Shown in pieces: positions 26,572-33,804 of a stretch of 36,984 nucleotides of DNA (positions within the stretch are counted from its first letter, which is position 1; each line of letters starts with the position of its first letter). The notes under the pieces were generated by a model. It worked only from the letters and a program-made list of their open reading frames with translations, did not search any database and was not told the DNA's origin. The stretch is from positions 1 through 36,984 of the forward strand of contig CAZFJN010000017.1 of assembly GCA_964519595.1 (NCBI GenBank), read 5' to 3'. The stretch is from JANRKF01 sp964519595. GTDB taxonomy: Bacteria; Pseudomonadota; Alphaproteobacteria; Rickettsiales; SXRF01. The position numbers and the translations under genes were made by a program.

Positions 26572-27153
26572 ATGCATAAAATTGATTCAGCACAGGCGGC
26601 GGAGGCTATCAGGGTTCTTTTGCGCTTTATTGGCGAGGATTCTCAGCGCGAAGGGTTGCTTGATACTCCTGAGCGCGTTATTAAATCTTATGGCGAATTA
26701 TTTGCCGGCTATAATCATGATCCTAAGGAAATTCTCAGCACCACTTTTGAGGAGGTGGAAGGATATGATGAGATGATCGTGCTGCGTGATGTTGAGTTTA
26801 CCTCCCACTGCGAACATCACATGCTGCCTTTTACCGGACGCGCCCATATCGCCTATATTCCAACCAATAAAGTTGTCGGGCTGAGCAAATTAGCGCGGCT
26901 GGTTGATGTTTTTGCCAGAAGGCTGCAGATTCAGGAGAAAATGACCGCGCAGATTGCCGACGCACTGAATAATGTGCTGCTGCCTAAAGGCGTTGCGGTG
27001 GTGATTGAGGCGACGCATATGTGCATGACCATGCGCGGAATTCGCAAACCCGGCAGCATTATGCAAACCAGCCATTTAACCGGACTATTCAAAAGCGATC
27101 CGCGCACCAGGCAGGAATTTTTCAGCCTGCTGAAACATGGTTCGCTGAAATGA
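26572..27153 (+). CDS. folE: GTP cyclohydrolase I
   Basis: Converts GTP to 7,8-dihydroneopterin triphosphate, the entry to tetrahydrofolate (and possibly queuosine) synthesis. The product is 193 residues from the ATG at 26572. Zinc ligands are C80 and H83 (FTSHCEHHMLPF) and C151 (THMCMTMRG), with the same spacing as E. coli C111/H114/C182. VVGLSKLARLVDVFARRLQIQE and the C-terminal TSHLTGLF are also conserved. A longer frame begins at TTG 26518, but its 18 extra residues come from a TTTGTTTTG tandem repeat, so I reject that start. It converges with rpmB, with five bases between stop codons. Confidence 0.96.
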   Translation: MHKIDSAQAAEAIRVLLRFIGEDSQREGLLDTPERVIKSYGELFAGYNHDPKEILSTTFEEVEGYDEMIVLRDVEFTSHCEHHMLPFTGRAHIAYIPTNKVVGLSKLARLVDVFARRLQIQEKMTAQIADALNNVLLPKGVAVVIEATHMCMTMRGIRKPGSIMQTSHLTGLFKSDPRTRQEFFSLLKHGSLK

Positions 27154-27158
27154 AATAA

Positions 27159-27455
27159 TTAAGCAGCTTGTTTTTTAGCGATTTTACGCTCAATCTGGCG
27201 TTTGAGCCGTGCGGCTTTGGCGGTTAAGTTGCGCGCTGAATGTGCGAGCAGATATTTATCCAGACCACCATTATGCTCAACGCTACGCAAAGTAGCAGCA
27301 GTTACCCGCAAAGAAATGCTCACGCCCAGCACATCACTAGCCAGCGAAACATTCTGTAAATTCGGACGGAATTTGGTGTTTGTTTTGCGGTTGGAGTGAG
27401 AAACCAGATGCCCACTCTGCGCGCCAACGCCAGTAATTTCACATTTTCTTGCCAT
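27159..27455 (-). CDS. rpmB: Ribosomal protein bL28
   Basis: A 98-residue large-subunit ribosomal protein. It begins MARKCEITGVGAQSGHLVSHSNRKTNTKFRPNLQ, the bL28 signature, followed by SISLRVTAATLRSVEHNGGLDKYLL and a basic C-terminal tail (KRQIERKIAKKQAA) typical of alphaproteobacteria. The ATG at 27455 is preceded by AGAGG at a proper distance. An upstream in-frame start at 27518 is rejected because the family begins at MARKC. Confidence 0.96.
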   Translation of the reverse strand: MARKCEITGVGAQSGHLVSHSNRKTNTKFRPNLQNVSLASDVLGVSISLRVTAATLRSVEHNGGLDKYLLAHSARNLTAKAARLKRQIERKIAKKQAA

Positions 27456-27528
27456 AAAAACCTCTGTATTTCGTAAGCGAAAGGCAAGCTTTGTAGGCGA
27501 ATAATCAACAAAGGTCAATAGGTTTTTT

Positions 27529-27741
27529 GGTAAGTGGTTGCTGGTTGTTGGTTAAGTAAGAGGTGCTTGGTACTTGGTGCTTGGTAAGTAAGGGGTTGCT
27601 GGTTGCCTTGTCATCCGAAGCCTTGGCGTAGGATGATGGTTGCTGGTAAGCAAGAGGTGCATGGTCACGCGCAGGAAGGCAACCTACTGAATTTATGATG
27701 GTTCAAGCCATTTAAACAAGCTGATCAGGATAGAGTTTTTA
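27529..27741. repeat. Composite intergenic repeat A (contains a 61-bp and a 90-bp repeat)
   Basis: Three parts are fused. First is a low-complexity stretch of GGTTGCTGGTTGTTGG and TGCTTGGT units (27529-27601). Second is the 61-bp segment (27602-27662) identical in inverted orientation to 11203-11263. Third is a 90-bp segment (27652-27741), 86/90 identical to 28553-28642 in the same orientation. It occupies most of the 342 bases between rpmB and higA and codes for nothing I can support. Confidence 0.9.
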
Positions 27742-27797
27742 CACCATTTACTATATCGCAAAATGGAAGCGCAAAACAGTATTATATAAGACCCCAG

Positions 27798-28115
27798 TCA
27801 AACACGCACTTCTTCCTGTTTGAAAAAGGTCATTTTTGGTTTCCAGTTTTTCATTTTCTGGCGTGCGTTCCAGATATCAACTTCTTTTTGTAAATTCATC
27901 CACACTTCAATAGATGTACCAAGCACCGCTGCAATGCGCGTGGCAAGATCGGCTTCAATCCGCCCTTTACCATTAATAATATTGCTCATATGTTTAGGCG
28001 TTACGCCTGTAGCATAAGAAAAATCTTTGATCGTAATACAACGATCCTTAAGGAATAATTCCTTTAAGATTTTTCCAGGCAGAATTGGTTTACGATCTGG
28101 ATTACGCTTCAACAT
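27798..28115 (-). CDS. higA: HigA-type antitoxin, XRE helix-turn-helix
   Basis: A 105-residue antitoxin/repressor of the HigA (VapI) family. It has PILPGKILKELFL, a helix-turn-helix (about 28-60: TIKDFSYATGVTPKHMSNIINGKGRIEADLATRIAAVLG), and the family tail TSIEVWMNLQKEVDIWNARQK. The ATG at 28115 has AGGAG seven bases upstream, and this box overlaps the end of the repaired higB frame. An upstream in-frame start at 28142 is less likely. It should bind and neutralise HigB and repress the module from the palindrome at 28431-28449. The reading frame is intact, unlike higB. Confidence 0.92.
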   Translation of the reverse strand: MLKRNPDRKPILPGKILKELFLKDRCITIKDFSYATGVTPKHMSNIINGKGRIEADLATRIAAVLGTSIEVWMNLQKEVDIWNARQKMKNWKPKMTFFKQEEVRV

Positions 28116-28125
28116 TCTATTTCTC

Positions 28126-28402
28126 CTAATGATAATCCTCAAAATCTACGTCATAGATATATTTTCCATCCCACTTAGAAGGTAATGCAATAATTGCCCG
28201 TGACGTGCATTGAATAAGTACCTTTGCGGCGACCTTTCAATTCGTGAAAATTTTTTACGCCGATGCAATCATCGAGTTTTACTATTCCATCCAAATAATC
28301 GAGAATGAAAGATGCATTCTTCGCGTAGCGCACACCAAGTTTCGATGTATGCCCCTCGGTAAATAACTCCTTTAGTCCCTTATGACGACAATCTCGAATC
28401 AC
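28126..28402 (-). pseudogene. higB: HigB toxin gene, frameshifted near the 3' end
   Basis: A RelE-superfamily ribosome-dependent mRNA endonuclease gene. From GTG at 28402 (AGGG eight bases upstream) it reads MIRDCRHKGLKELFTEG... up to HELKGRRKGTYSMHVTGNYCITF, then stops at TAA (28175-28177). Skipping one T after the TTC codon restores KWDGKYIYDVDFEDYH and a stop at 28126-28128, exactly the usual HigB C-terminus and a family-like 91 residues. One extra T therefore truncates the toxin by 16 residues including the conserved DVDFEDYH tail. An open start three codons upstream (GTG, 28411) also exists. It may be a real inactivation, a sequencing error or, less likely, recoding. Confidence 0.85.
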
Positions 28403-28428
28403 TATAAACACCCTATGCTTCAGACAGC

Positions 28429-28457
28429 ATCATAACCTATTAGGTTATGTATATCAA
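28429..28457 (-). promoter_or_regulatory. higBA promoter with palindromic operator
   Basis: On the minus strand, -35 TTGATA (28452-28457) and -10 TATGAT (28429-28434) are separated by exactly 17 bases. A perfect palindrome with 9-base arms (CATAACCTA / TAGGTTATG, 28431-28449, one central base) fills most of the spacer and overlaps the -10 box. This is the arrangement expected for autorepression by HigA. The promoter is fully preserved. Confidence 0.85.
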
Positions 28458-28511
28458 GGAGAAAAATCGACAACAACAAATACGCGCTGGTCGCGGGATC
28501 TGGTTTATAGT

Positions 28512-28642
28512 TAAGGGGTTGCTGGTTGTTGGTTGCTAGTTGCTGGTTAAGTAAGAGGTGCATGGTCACGCGCAGGGAGGCAACCTACTGAATTTATGAT
28601 GATTCAAGCCATTTAAGCAAGCTGATTAGGATAGAGTTTTTA
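28512..28642. repeat. Composite intergenic repeat B
   Basis: A short GGTTGCTGGTTGTTGG stretch (28512-28552) is followed by the 90-bp segment 28553-28642 that matches 27652-27741 with four substitutions and no gaps. It lies five bases after the stop of the 236-residue gene. With repeat A it brackets higBA as direct repeats 901 bases apart. Confidence 0.9.
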
Positions 28643-28647
28643 GAATA

Positions 28648-29358
28648 TTAGCCAACAATAGCGCTGCCAGCACTGGCAGTTGCTTTGTTCATAGTGGCAT
28701 CAGGAGCTCTGTATGGCAGATTTTGTGGAACTTGCGGTTCGAGATATGCTGATTTTCTTTCCTCTTCTGGTTTTTCTTTTTCTGTCTCTTTTTTAGTTTC
28801 TGATTTATTCTCTTTTGCTTGCCCATTATGAGTATTTTGTGCTTGGTTTTCGCCTGCTTTGTTGAAGGCTTCCATGATTGAATCGCCAGCGACCAAACCA
28901 ATCCCCCCCGCCGCAAGCGCAAGAACTGCCGCCGTCGTCCCGCCGCCAGTGAAATATCCAATCAAACCAGCAATAGCAGCCGCAATCACCCCCCCACCAA
29001 TTGATGGTTCGAATTGTTTCTTATTGCCGTTGCCAGAACTAAATGGCCACCAACCAGATTGTTGTGATTGAGATTGTTGTGGCTGGCTACCACCATGATT
29101 TCCGCTATTATTATCATCATAAAAACCAAAAGCTTCGTTAGCTTCTCGCCCAGCTGCATTAATTGCCATGCCAGCACCAACAATAGTGCCAACACCAGCT
29201 ACAGGCCTGATAACTCCAGACGCTACTTTACCAACTCCACCAGCGATCCCTCCCGCCCCCGTTGCAATATCGGTTGCGCTACCCCTGAAGAAAAAATCAT
29301 AAAAACTCCACAGCTTTGCTTTTTTAGCGGTTTTTGTAATTGCAGCAGTAACAGCCAT
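28648..29358 (-). CDS. Glycine-rich hydrophobic protein, unknown
   Basis: A 236-residue protein that I do not recognise. It has two glycine-zipper-like hydrophobic regions: about 35-70 (GAGGIAGGVGKVASG...VGTIVGAGMAI) and about 120-160 (IGGGVIAAAIAGLIGYF...GGIGLVAGDSIMEAF). A Gln/Ser linker ending GWWPFSSGNGNK (about 92-114) lies between them. A charged Lys/Glu stretch (about 178-205) and a Pro/Ala-rich tail follow. No cleavable signal peptide is obvious. GGAGAG precedes the ATG, and the gene starts 13 bases after the stop of the next gene upstream, so the two form an operon. Low-complexity linkers and paired small-residue helices suggest a membrane-inserting, assembling or secreted protein; this is inference only. 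Confidence 0.75.
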   Translation of the reverse strand: MAVTAAITKTAKKAKLWSFYDFFFRGSATDIATGAGGIAGGVGKVASGVIRPVAGVGTIVGAGMAINAAGREANEAFGFYDDNNSGNHGGSQPQQSQSQQSGWWPFSSGNGNKKQFEPSIGGGVIAAAIAGLIGYFTGGGTTAAVLALAAGGIGLVAGDSIMEAFNKAGENQAQNTHNGQAKENKSETKKETEKEKPEEERKSAYLEPQVPQNLPYRAPDATMNKATASAGSAIVG

Positions 29359-29371
29359 ATCTCTCTCCTAT

Positions 29372-30694
29372 CTATAGTCTTAATAAAATATTTGTATTTT
29401 CCCTTGGTGTTGTGGGCGGTGTTATTGTTGTGTAATATTGTTCTTGTGAGTTTTTAATCTGGCTTGGCGGCGTTTGCGGCGTAGGCGCAGATATGGTTGC
29501 ATATTGTGGTTCGCTGGTAAACAGCGATTTGAGCATATTGAATATGCCGGAGAAGATGTTGGTGAATATGCCGCCAATCCATGTAAATAACCCGCCTGTT
29601 GGCGGTGTATAAGATGTTTGCGGAATTTTGTAATTGTGATTGCTGCCGGCCATTTGCGGCGCTTGTTCCGATTGCGCTGTAGAATTCTGCGCTTGTACGA
29701 CCTGATCAAAACTGCTCTGCGCCTGCGCGATTGTCATGTCGTCGAAATTGATATTAAACTGCGCGTATCTACGGCGCAGGAAATTCGCTACCTTGTCATT
29801 ATTCACAACTTTGCGGATTTCTGCAAAATCTGCCTCTGTCAGAACATGATCATGATCACGGTCAAGATCAAGCAATGTTATATCGCGTGATACTCCACGT
29901 GTTAGCCTTGATAAAGCAAGCGCCGCTTCTCCTTCGGCCTGACGGAAATATCTAACCGCGTTCATCTGTTCTATCAGCTCGGCATGAGCGGAATTGGCGA
30001 TTTTTAAATCAGATTTTCGGCTTTCCTGATCAGCAATATTTTCCAGCGCGCGATTTGCCGATTCGCTGCGTATTCCAAATGCATCCCAGGCGCGAATACC
30101 ATCGGGAATCCATGCGTCATGAGCTTTTATTTCATCTTCGAGCTGGTGAATTCTCTGCGTGAGAAGGTAGCCGTATTCATTCAGCGTATCCATGTTTAGC
30201 CAATCTACCTTGCCAGTTTTCTCATCTACCAATTTCTTTGAGAAAAGCTGACTGGCTAATCCGGTCATATGCCGCTTGCCGCTTAGATCAGGGTTGAATA
30301 TTTCATCAATATTGTAGTTCGCGGAAGCGCTGGTCATATCAATTGCATAATCAACAGCAAGAGAAGAAATACCAAGTGCTATACCAGCTACAAAACCGAC
30401 AGGACCGCCAATTGATCCTGCGACAGCCGTTGAACCAATTGCCGCGCCAGTACTTGCTAAAAAACCCATTCCGGCTTTTGTTACTTCCTGTTTATAAGAA
30501 TTTGGATCTTTGTTATAGGCATTCAGAGCATCGCGTGCTTCCAATACTGCGTCAACAGCAACAAGGCCTTTTGCAGCTGTTTTGCCAAGCGATTTTCCGG
30601 CTTTTGTGGCAACTTTTTTTGACACAACATTATATTCATCAGGACGCAAATATATTGTCCTGCCAGCATTTTCTATTGTTTTTAAATCTGCCAT
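29372..30694 (-). CDS. Large glycine-zipper protein with an EF-hand-like loop, unknown
   Basis: A 440-residue protein from the ATG at 30694 (a TTG three codons upstream is an alternative start). I do not recognise the family. Residues about 72-120 form a long small-residue hydrophobic stretch (GMGFLASTGAAIGSTAVAG, then GGPVGFVAGIALGI). A mainly helical charged middle (about 130-270) follows. DRDHDHVLTEAD at 278-289 fits an EF-hand calcium loop (D278, D280, D282, L285, D289). After a Gln/Ser/Pro linker (about 330-365), GGLFTWIGGIFTNIFSG (368-384) is hydrophobic or amphipathic. No signal peptide is visible. It forms an operon with the following gene, and both share hydrophobic glycine-rich segments plus Gln-rich linkers. 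A secreted or surface effector pair is possible but unproven. Confidence 0.78.
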   Translation of the reverse strand: MADLKTIENAGRTIYLRPDEYNVVSKKVATKAGKSLGKTAAKGLVAVDAVLEARDALNAYNKDPNSYKQEVTKAGMGFLASTGAAIGSTAVAGSIGGPVGFVAGIALGISSLAVDYAIDMTSASANYNIDEIFNPDLSGKRHMTGLASQLFSKKLVDEKTGKVDWLNMDTLNEYGYLLTQRIHQLEDEIKAHDAWIPDGIRAWDAFGIRSESANRALENIADQESRKSDLKIANSAHAELIEQMNAVRYFRQAEGEAALALSRLTRGVSRDITLLDLDRDHDHVLTEADFAEIRKVVNNDKVANFLRRRYAQFNINFDDMTIAQAQSSFDQVVQAQNSTAQSEQAPQMAGSNHNYKIPQTSYTPPTGGLFTWIGGIFTNIFSGIFNMLKSLFTSEPQYATISAPTPQTPPSQIKNSQEQYYTTITPPTTPRENTNILLRL

Positions 30695-30816
30695 AATATT
30701 CAACGCGTAAATATTTCCGTACTTACATTCTACCTCAAACAGGGGTGGAAATACTATGAAGATTTGGCTAAGGTTTTATTACAGTTATGTTACAGTTTTT
30801 GTTAAGGATTATCTAG

Positions 30817-30975
30817 GAGGTTGCTGGTTAAGTAAGAGGCACTTGGTTCTTGGTGCTTGGTGCATGGTAAGAGGTTGCTGGTTGTTGGTTGCTGGTTAAG
30901 TGGAGCGTGTTTTATCTTGTTGCGTACCAAGCACCAAGAACCAAGCACCTCTTCCCCTTACTTACCATTCCCCAA
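30817..30975. repeat. Composite intergenic repeat C with internal inverted repeat
   Basis: The same GGTTGCTGGTTGTTGG and TGCTTGGT vocabulary appears as in repeats A and B. The 28-base arm 30834-30861 pairs with 30926-30953 with two mismatches, so part of the repeat is present in both orientations and could fold as a long hairpin. It occupies most of the 378 bases between the 440-residue gene and the receiver gene, where I see no coding region. Confidence 0.85.
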
Positions 30976-31072
30976 TTTCCTTAACTAATTATTTAGTAAT
31001 TCTGTGTTATTTCTTGTTGTGGTGGATAATTTTCTCCAACATTCAACCGGGAAGGCCAAAAAGGTAGTTAAA

Positions 31073-31462
31073 ATGCAGAATTCTCCGGTCAGAAATACTA
31101 TTGTCATTGTTGATGACACGCATCTTTATCAGGAGATATTGAAGGAAAACATTGAAAAAGCTGGTTTTTCAGCGCTTTTATGTGGTGACGGCGTACAGGC
31201 GATTGAATGTCTGGAAAAGAATCATCCTGTTGTGAAAGCGGTTTTTCTCGATATTCACATGCCGCAGATTGACGGAATCTCAGTGCTTGGCCATTTCCGC
31301 AGCAACTATCCTGAGCTTCCGGTTTACATGATTACCGGCAGTGAGGAAGAGGCCGACAAACGAGTTGCCGGCGGGCTGGGCGCGGCCGGATTCATCAAAA
31401 AACCCTTCTCAGCAGAAAATATCAACGATATTATTAAATCGCTGCTTAGCGGCAATTCATGA
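31073..31462 (+). CDS. Single-domain response regulator (CheY-like receiver)
   Basis: A 129-residue stand-alone receiver domain. Acidic pocket D14/D15 (VIVDD), phospho-acceptor D60 (FLDIHMPQIDG), switch T88 (MITGS) and K110 (FIKKPF) are all present. There is no output domain, so it must act by protein interaction or as a phosphorelay intermediate, as DivK and CpdR-type proteins do in alphaproteobacteria. The ATG at 31073 with AAGGTAG upstream is preferred over a longer frame from 31004 whose extra residues are not receiver-like. Its 3' end overlaps the convergent HigA-like gene by six bases. Confidence 0.92.
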   Translation: MQNSPVRNTIVIVDDTHLYQEILKENIEKAGFSALLCGDGVQAIECLEKNHPVVKAVFLDIHMPQIDGISVLGHFRSNYPELPVYMITGSEEEADKRVAGGLGAAGFIKKPFSAENINDIIKSLLSGNS

Positions 31463-31792
31463 AGGGCTTGGTTGCGTAGCAATGAATGAATGTATATTTG
31501 ACAATTCACGCTTCATACGCTGTTTCGCTTGCCAGAGATCATAAGATTGCTGCATCCCTAACCATAGATCAGGAGAAGTGTTCAAGGCTTTAGCAAGTCT
31601 GAGCGCCATTTCTACAGACACGGCCGCTTTTTCATTAAGCACACGCGACAACGACACTCTATCTACTCCAAGGCGCTTTGCTGCTTCTCCTACGGTCAAT
31701 TTCAAACCGCGTACTGCATCCTTAAGCACGCTGCCCGGATGCGGTGGATTAAACATCGCCTTAGTTACTGGATATTCTTTCTTTTTACGCAT
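31457..31792 (-). CDS. Orphan HigA-type antitoxin
   Basis: A 111-residue HigA-family protein. It has MFNPPHPGSVLKDAV, a helix-turn-helix (about 33-66: TVGEAAKRLGVDRVSLSRVLNEKAAVSVEMALRLAKALN) and the tail TSPDLWLGMQQSYDLWQAKQR. There is no higB-like toxin before it: only 40 bases separate its start from the ffh stop. It is therefore an orphan antitoxin or a repressor that has lost its partner. It is clearly different in sequence from the other HigA at 27798-28115. An internal ATG at residue 13 (MFNPP) is an alternative start. Confidence 0.88.
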   Translation of the reverse strand: MRKKKEYPVTKAMFNPPHPGSVLKDAVRGLKLTVGEAAKRLGVDRVSLSRVLNEKAAVSVEMALRLAKALNTSPDLWLGMQQSYDLWQAKQRMKRELSNIHSFIATQPSPS

Positions 31793-31832
31793 AATTCATA
31801 TCTCATCTAGCCGGTTTTATAACAGCTCTAAA

Positions 31833-33167
31833 TCAACGCGGCAACATGTTCATTAGGGCTTTTGGGCCGATTTTTTTCATTTTTTTCATCATATCGGCCA
31901 TTTGCTGATGTTGTTTGAGGATTTTATTTACCTCCTGGACGTTTGTTCCTGAGCCGGTGGCGATACGCAGGCGGCGCTGGCCGTTTATCAGCTTGGGGAA
32001 GCGTCTTTCTTTTGGCGTCATCGCCAGAATTATTGCTTCCTGTCGGGCGAGCATTTTTTCATCAATATTGGCATTGCCAAGCTTTTCCTTGAGGCCGCCA
32101 ATGCCGGGCAGCATGGAAAGCATACTGCCGATGCCGCCCATTTTTTTCATTTTCCGCAATTGATCGAGCAGATCATTAAAATCAAACTGGCCGCTCATGG
32201 CGCGTTTGGCCATTATTTCCGCCTCGGCTTGTGTGACGTTTTCGGCGGCTTTTTCAACCAGCGAAACAATATCGCCCATATCGAGAATACGGCCGGCAAT
32301 GCGCGCCGGATGGAACTCCTCGAAAGCGTCGAGCTTTTCGCCGATTCCGATAAATTTTATTGGCTTTCCAGTTACAGAGCGCATAGAGAGCGCCGCGCCG
32401 CCTCTGCCATCGCCATCAACACGAGTTAGAATAATTCCGCTTATTCCAATCTGCTCATGGAAATTTCTGGCGATATTAACAGCGTCCTGTCCGGTTAATG
32501 AATCAGCAACCAGCAGAATTTCCAAAGGATTTGCCAGCTGTTTGATTTGTTTCAGCTCGTCCATAAGTTCCGCGTCAATATGCAAGCGGCCAGCCGTATC
32601 AAGCAGCAGCACATCATAACCGCCGATTCTGGCTTCTTTAAGGGCGCGAGCGGCGATTTCCAGCGGCTTTTCGCCGGCAATTATCGGCAAGGCGGCAAGC
32701 TGCGCCTGAGCGGCAACTTGCGCCAGCTGTTCCTGCGCGGCAGGGCGGTAAATATCCAGCGAGGCAAGCAGCGATTTTTTATTATGCTTGTTTTTAAGGC
32801 GTAGCGCCAGCTTGCCAGTGGAGGTGGTTTTTCCTGAGCCTTGCAAGCCGACCATCATTATCACAACTGGCGGATTAGCGGCCAGATTCAGCGCCTGATT
32901 CTCATCGCCCAGTAATTCGGCAAGATGGTCATTAACCAGCTTGATTACCATCTGCGCCGGATTGACGCTGGCGATTATATTCGCGCCAACCGCCTTTTCC
33001 TTAAAAGAGGCGATAAAATCCTTAACTACCGGCAAGGCGACATCAGCCTCAAGCAGCGCAACGCGAATTTCCCGCGCCAGCGCGTCAATATCAGCGGCGG
33101 TAATAACACCGCGCTTGCGTAAATTGCCAAAAATTCCAGTTAGTTTTGCTGAAAGAGAGGAGAACAT
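31833..33167 (-). CDS. ffh: Signal recognition particle protein Ffh
   Basis: The GTPase of the signal recognition particle, which delivers nascent membrane proteins to FtsY and SecYEG with the 4.5S RNA. The 444-residue protein has the N domain (1-90), the G domain with GLQGSGKTTSTGKLA, DTAGR and TRVDGDGRGG, and a methionine-rich M domain (about 300-440) with IATGSGTNVQEVNKILKQ and a tail rich in Met and Lys (MADMMKKMKKIG). The length is normal (E. coli 453). The usual neighbours rpsP, rimM, trmD and rplS do not follow: an orphan antitoxin does. Confidence 0.97.
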   Translation of the reverse strand: MFSSLSAKLTGIFGNLRKRGVITAADIDALAREIRVALLEADVALPVVKDFIASFKEKAVGANIIASVNPAQMVIKLVNDHLAELLGDENQALNLAANPPVVIMMVGLQGSGKTTSTGKLALRLKNKHNKKSLLASLDIYRPAAQEQLAQVAAQAQLAALPIIAGEKPLEIAARALKEARIGGYDVLLLDTAGRLHIDAELMDELKQIKQLANPLEILLVADSLTGQDAVNIARNFHEQIGISGIILTRVDGDGRGGAALSMRSVTGKPIKFIGIGEKLDAFEEFHPARIAGRILDMGDIVSLVEKAAENVTQAEAEIMAKRAMSGQFDFNDLLDQLRKMKKMGGIGSMLSMLPGIGGLKEKLGNANIDEKMLARQEAIILAMTPKERRFPKLINGQRRLRIATGSGTNVQEVNKILKQHQQMADMMKKMKKIGPKALMNMLPR

Positions 33168-33231
33168 ATGTTAACCATATAAAAATCAAATCACTATACT
33201 CTAAGAAAATTTTGTAAACAGGAAATAAAAA

Positions 33232-33804
33232 ATGAAATACACATCGAAAAACAAAGAAAGCATTAAAAACTTGGCCACTTATATTCTGGCCTTAAAGACA
33301 TTTAATGAAAATGGTACTGTAAGTTTTGAAACTGAATTGAAAAATACATATCCACAGTATTTGGCGGAATTGAATGACTATTTAAAAACCTTGGAAGAAG
33401 AAATTGGAGATAATTCCAAAGATATCAGATATTATGGTGCGGAAGTAAAAAGATTGACAACTATGAAACCATTGCTGAGCATTTTACAATCACTCAGAGA
33501 AAAAGGAGAGGCCGACTTCAAAAAGGAAGTACTACAAGCAGCTTATTTACAGCTTAAGCATGAAGAAGGCAAACAACAGAAATCAGAAGAAATTGAAAAA
33601 AATATACAACAAAATCCAAATAATTCGTGTTTTGCTCATTTTGCACGACAAGAAGGGCAGACTAATGATGATATTATTGCACAAAGTAAAATAAGGGAAA
33701 AAGAGCATCTGGAAAAGAAAGAATTTTATGGAGAACTTGTCAAATTATTTGCAGAATTAATGAGTGAATTAAAAATTAATATCATTGAACAAAGATATCG
33801 CTAA
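33232..33804 (+). CDS. Lys/Glu-rich helical protein, unknown
   Basis: A 190-residue protein with no domain I recognise. It is rich in Lys, Glu and Gln, probably almost all helical with coiled-coil tendency (about 48-70, 88-125 and 150-185), and lacks a signal peptide or membrane helix. AGGA lies about eight bases before the ATG. Codon third positions are visibly more A/T-rich than in ffh next door, hinting at a different origin. It is divergent from ffh and its stop overlaps the convergent ferredoxin gene by four bases. Confidence 0.7.
   Translation: MKYTSKNKESIKNLATYILALKTFNENGTVSFETELKNTYPQYLAELNDYLKTLEEEIGDNSKDIRYYGAEVKRLTTMKPLLSILQSLREKGEADFKKEVLQAAYLQLKHEEGKQQKSEEIEKNIQQNPNNSCFAHFARQEGQTNDDIIAQSKIREKEHLEKKEFYGELVKLFAELMSELKINIIEQRYR

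Noticed and set aside
28170..28180. Programmed +1 frameshift in higB like that of prfB
   Set aside because: The stop context fits a +1 shift, but UUC is a poor slippery codon because the Phe tRNA would re-pair badly on UCU, and no stimulatory element is evident. A plain frameshift or sequencing error is simpler, so recoding is only mentioned as an alternative.
27742..28552. Complete transposon or integron cassette around higBA
   Set aside because: No transposase, integrase or terminal inverted repeats were found. Only the 90-bp direct repeats bracket it, so a mobile-element call is not supported.
27529..30975. CRISPR-like array made of GGTTGCTGG/TGCTTGG repeats
   Set aside because: The units have irregular length and spacing, occur in both orientations, have no unique spacers of constant size, and no cas gene is present.
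31073..31462. The receiver protein as the missing KdpE
   Set aside because: It has no DNA-binding domain and is 10 kb from kdpD in a different neighbourhood.
33171..33178. TTAACCAT as a CtrA binding half-site between ffh and the orphan gene
   Set aside because: A single 8-base match without a paired half-site or defined promoter is expected by chance in AT-rich DNA.
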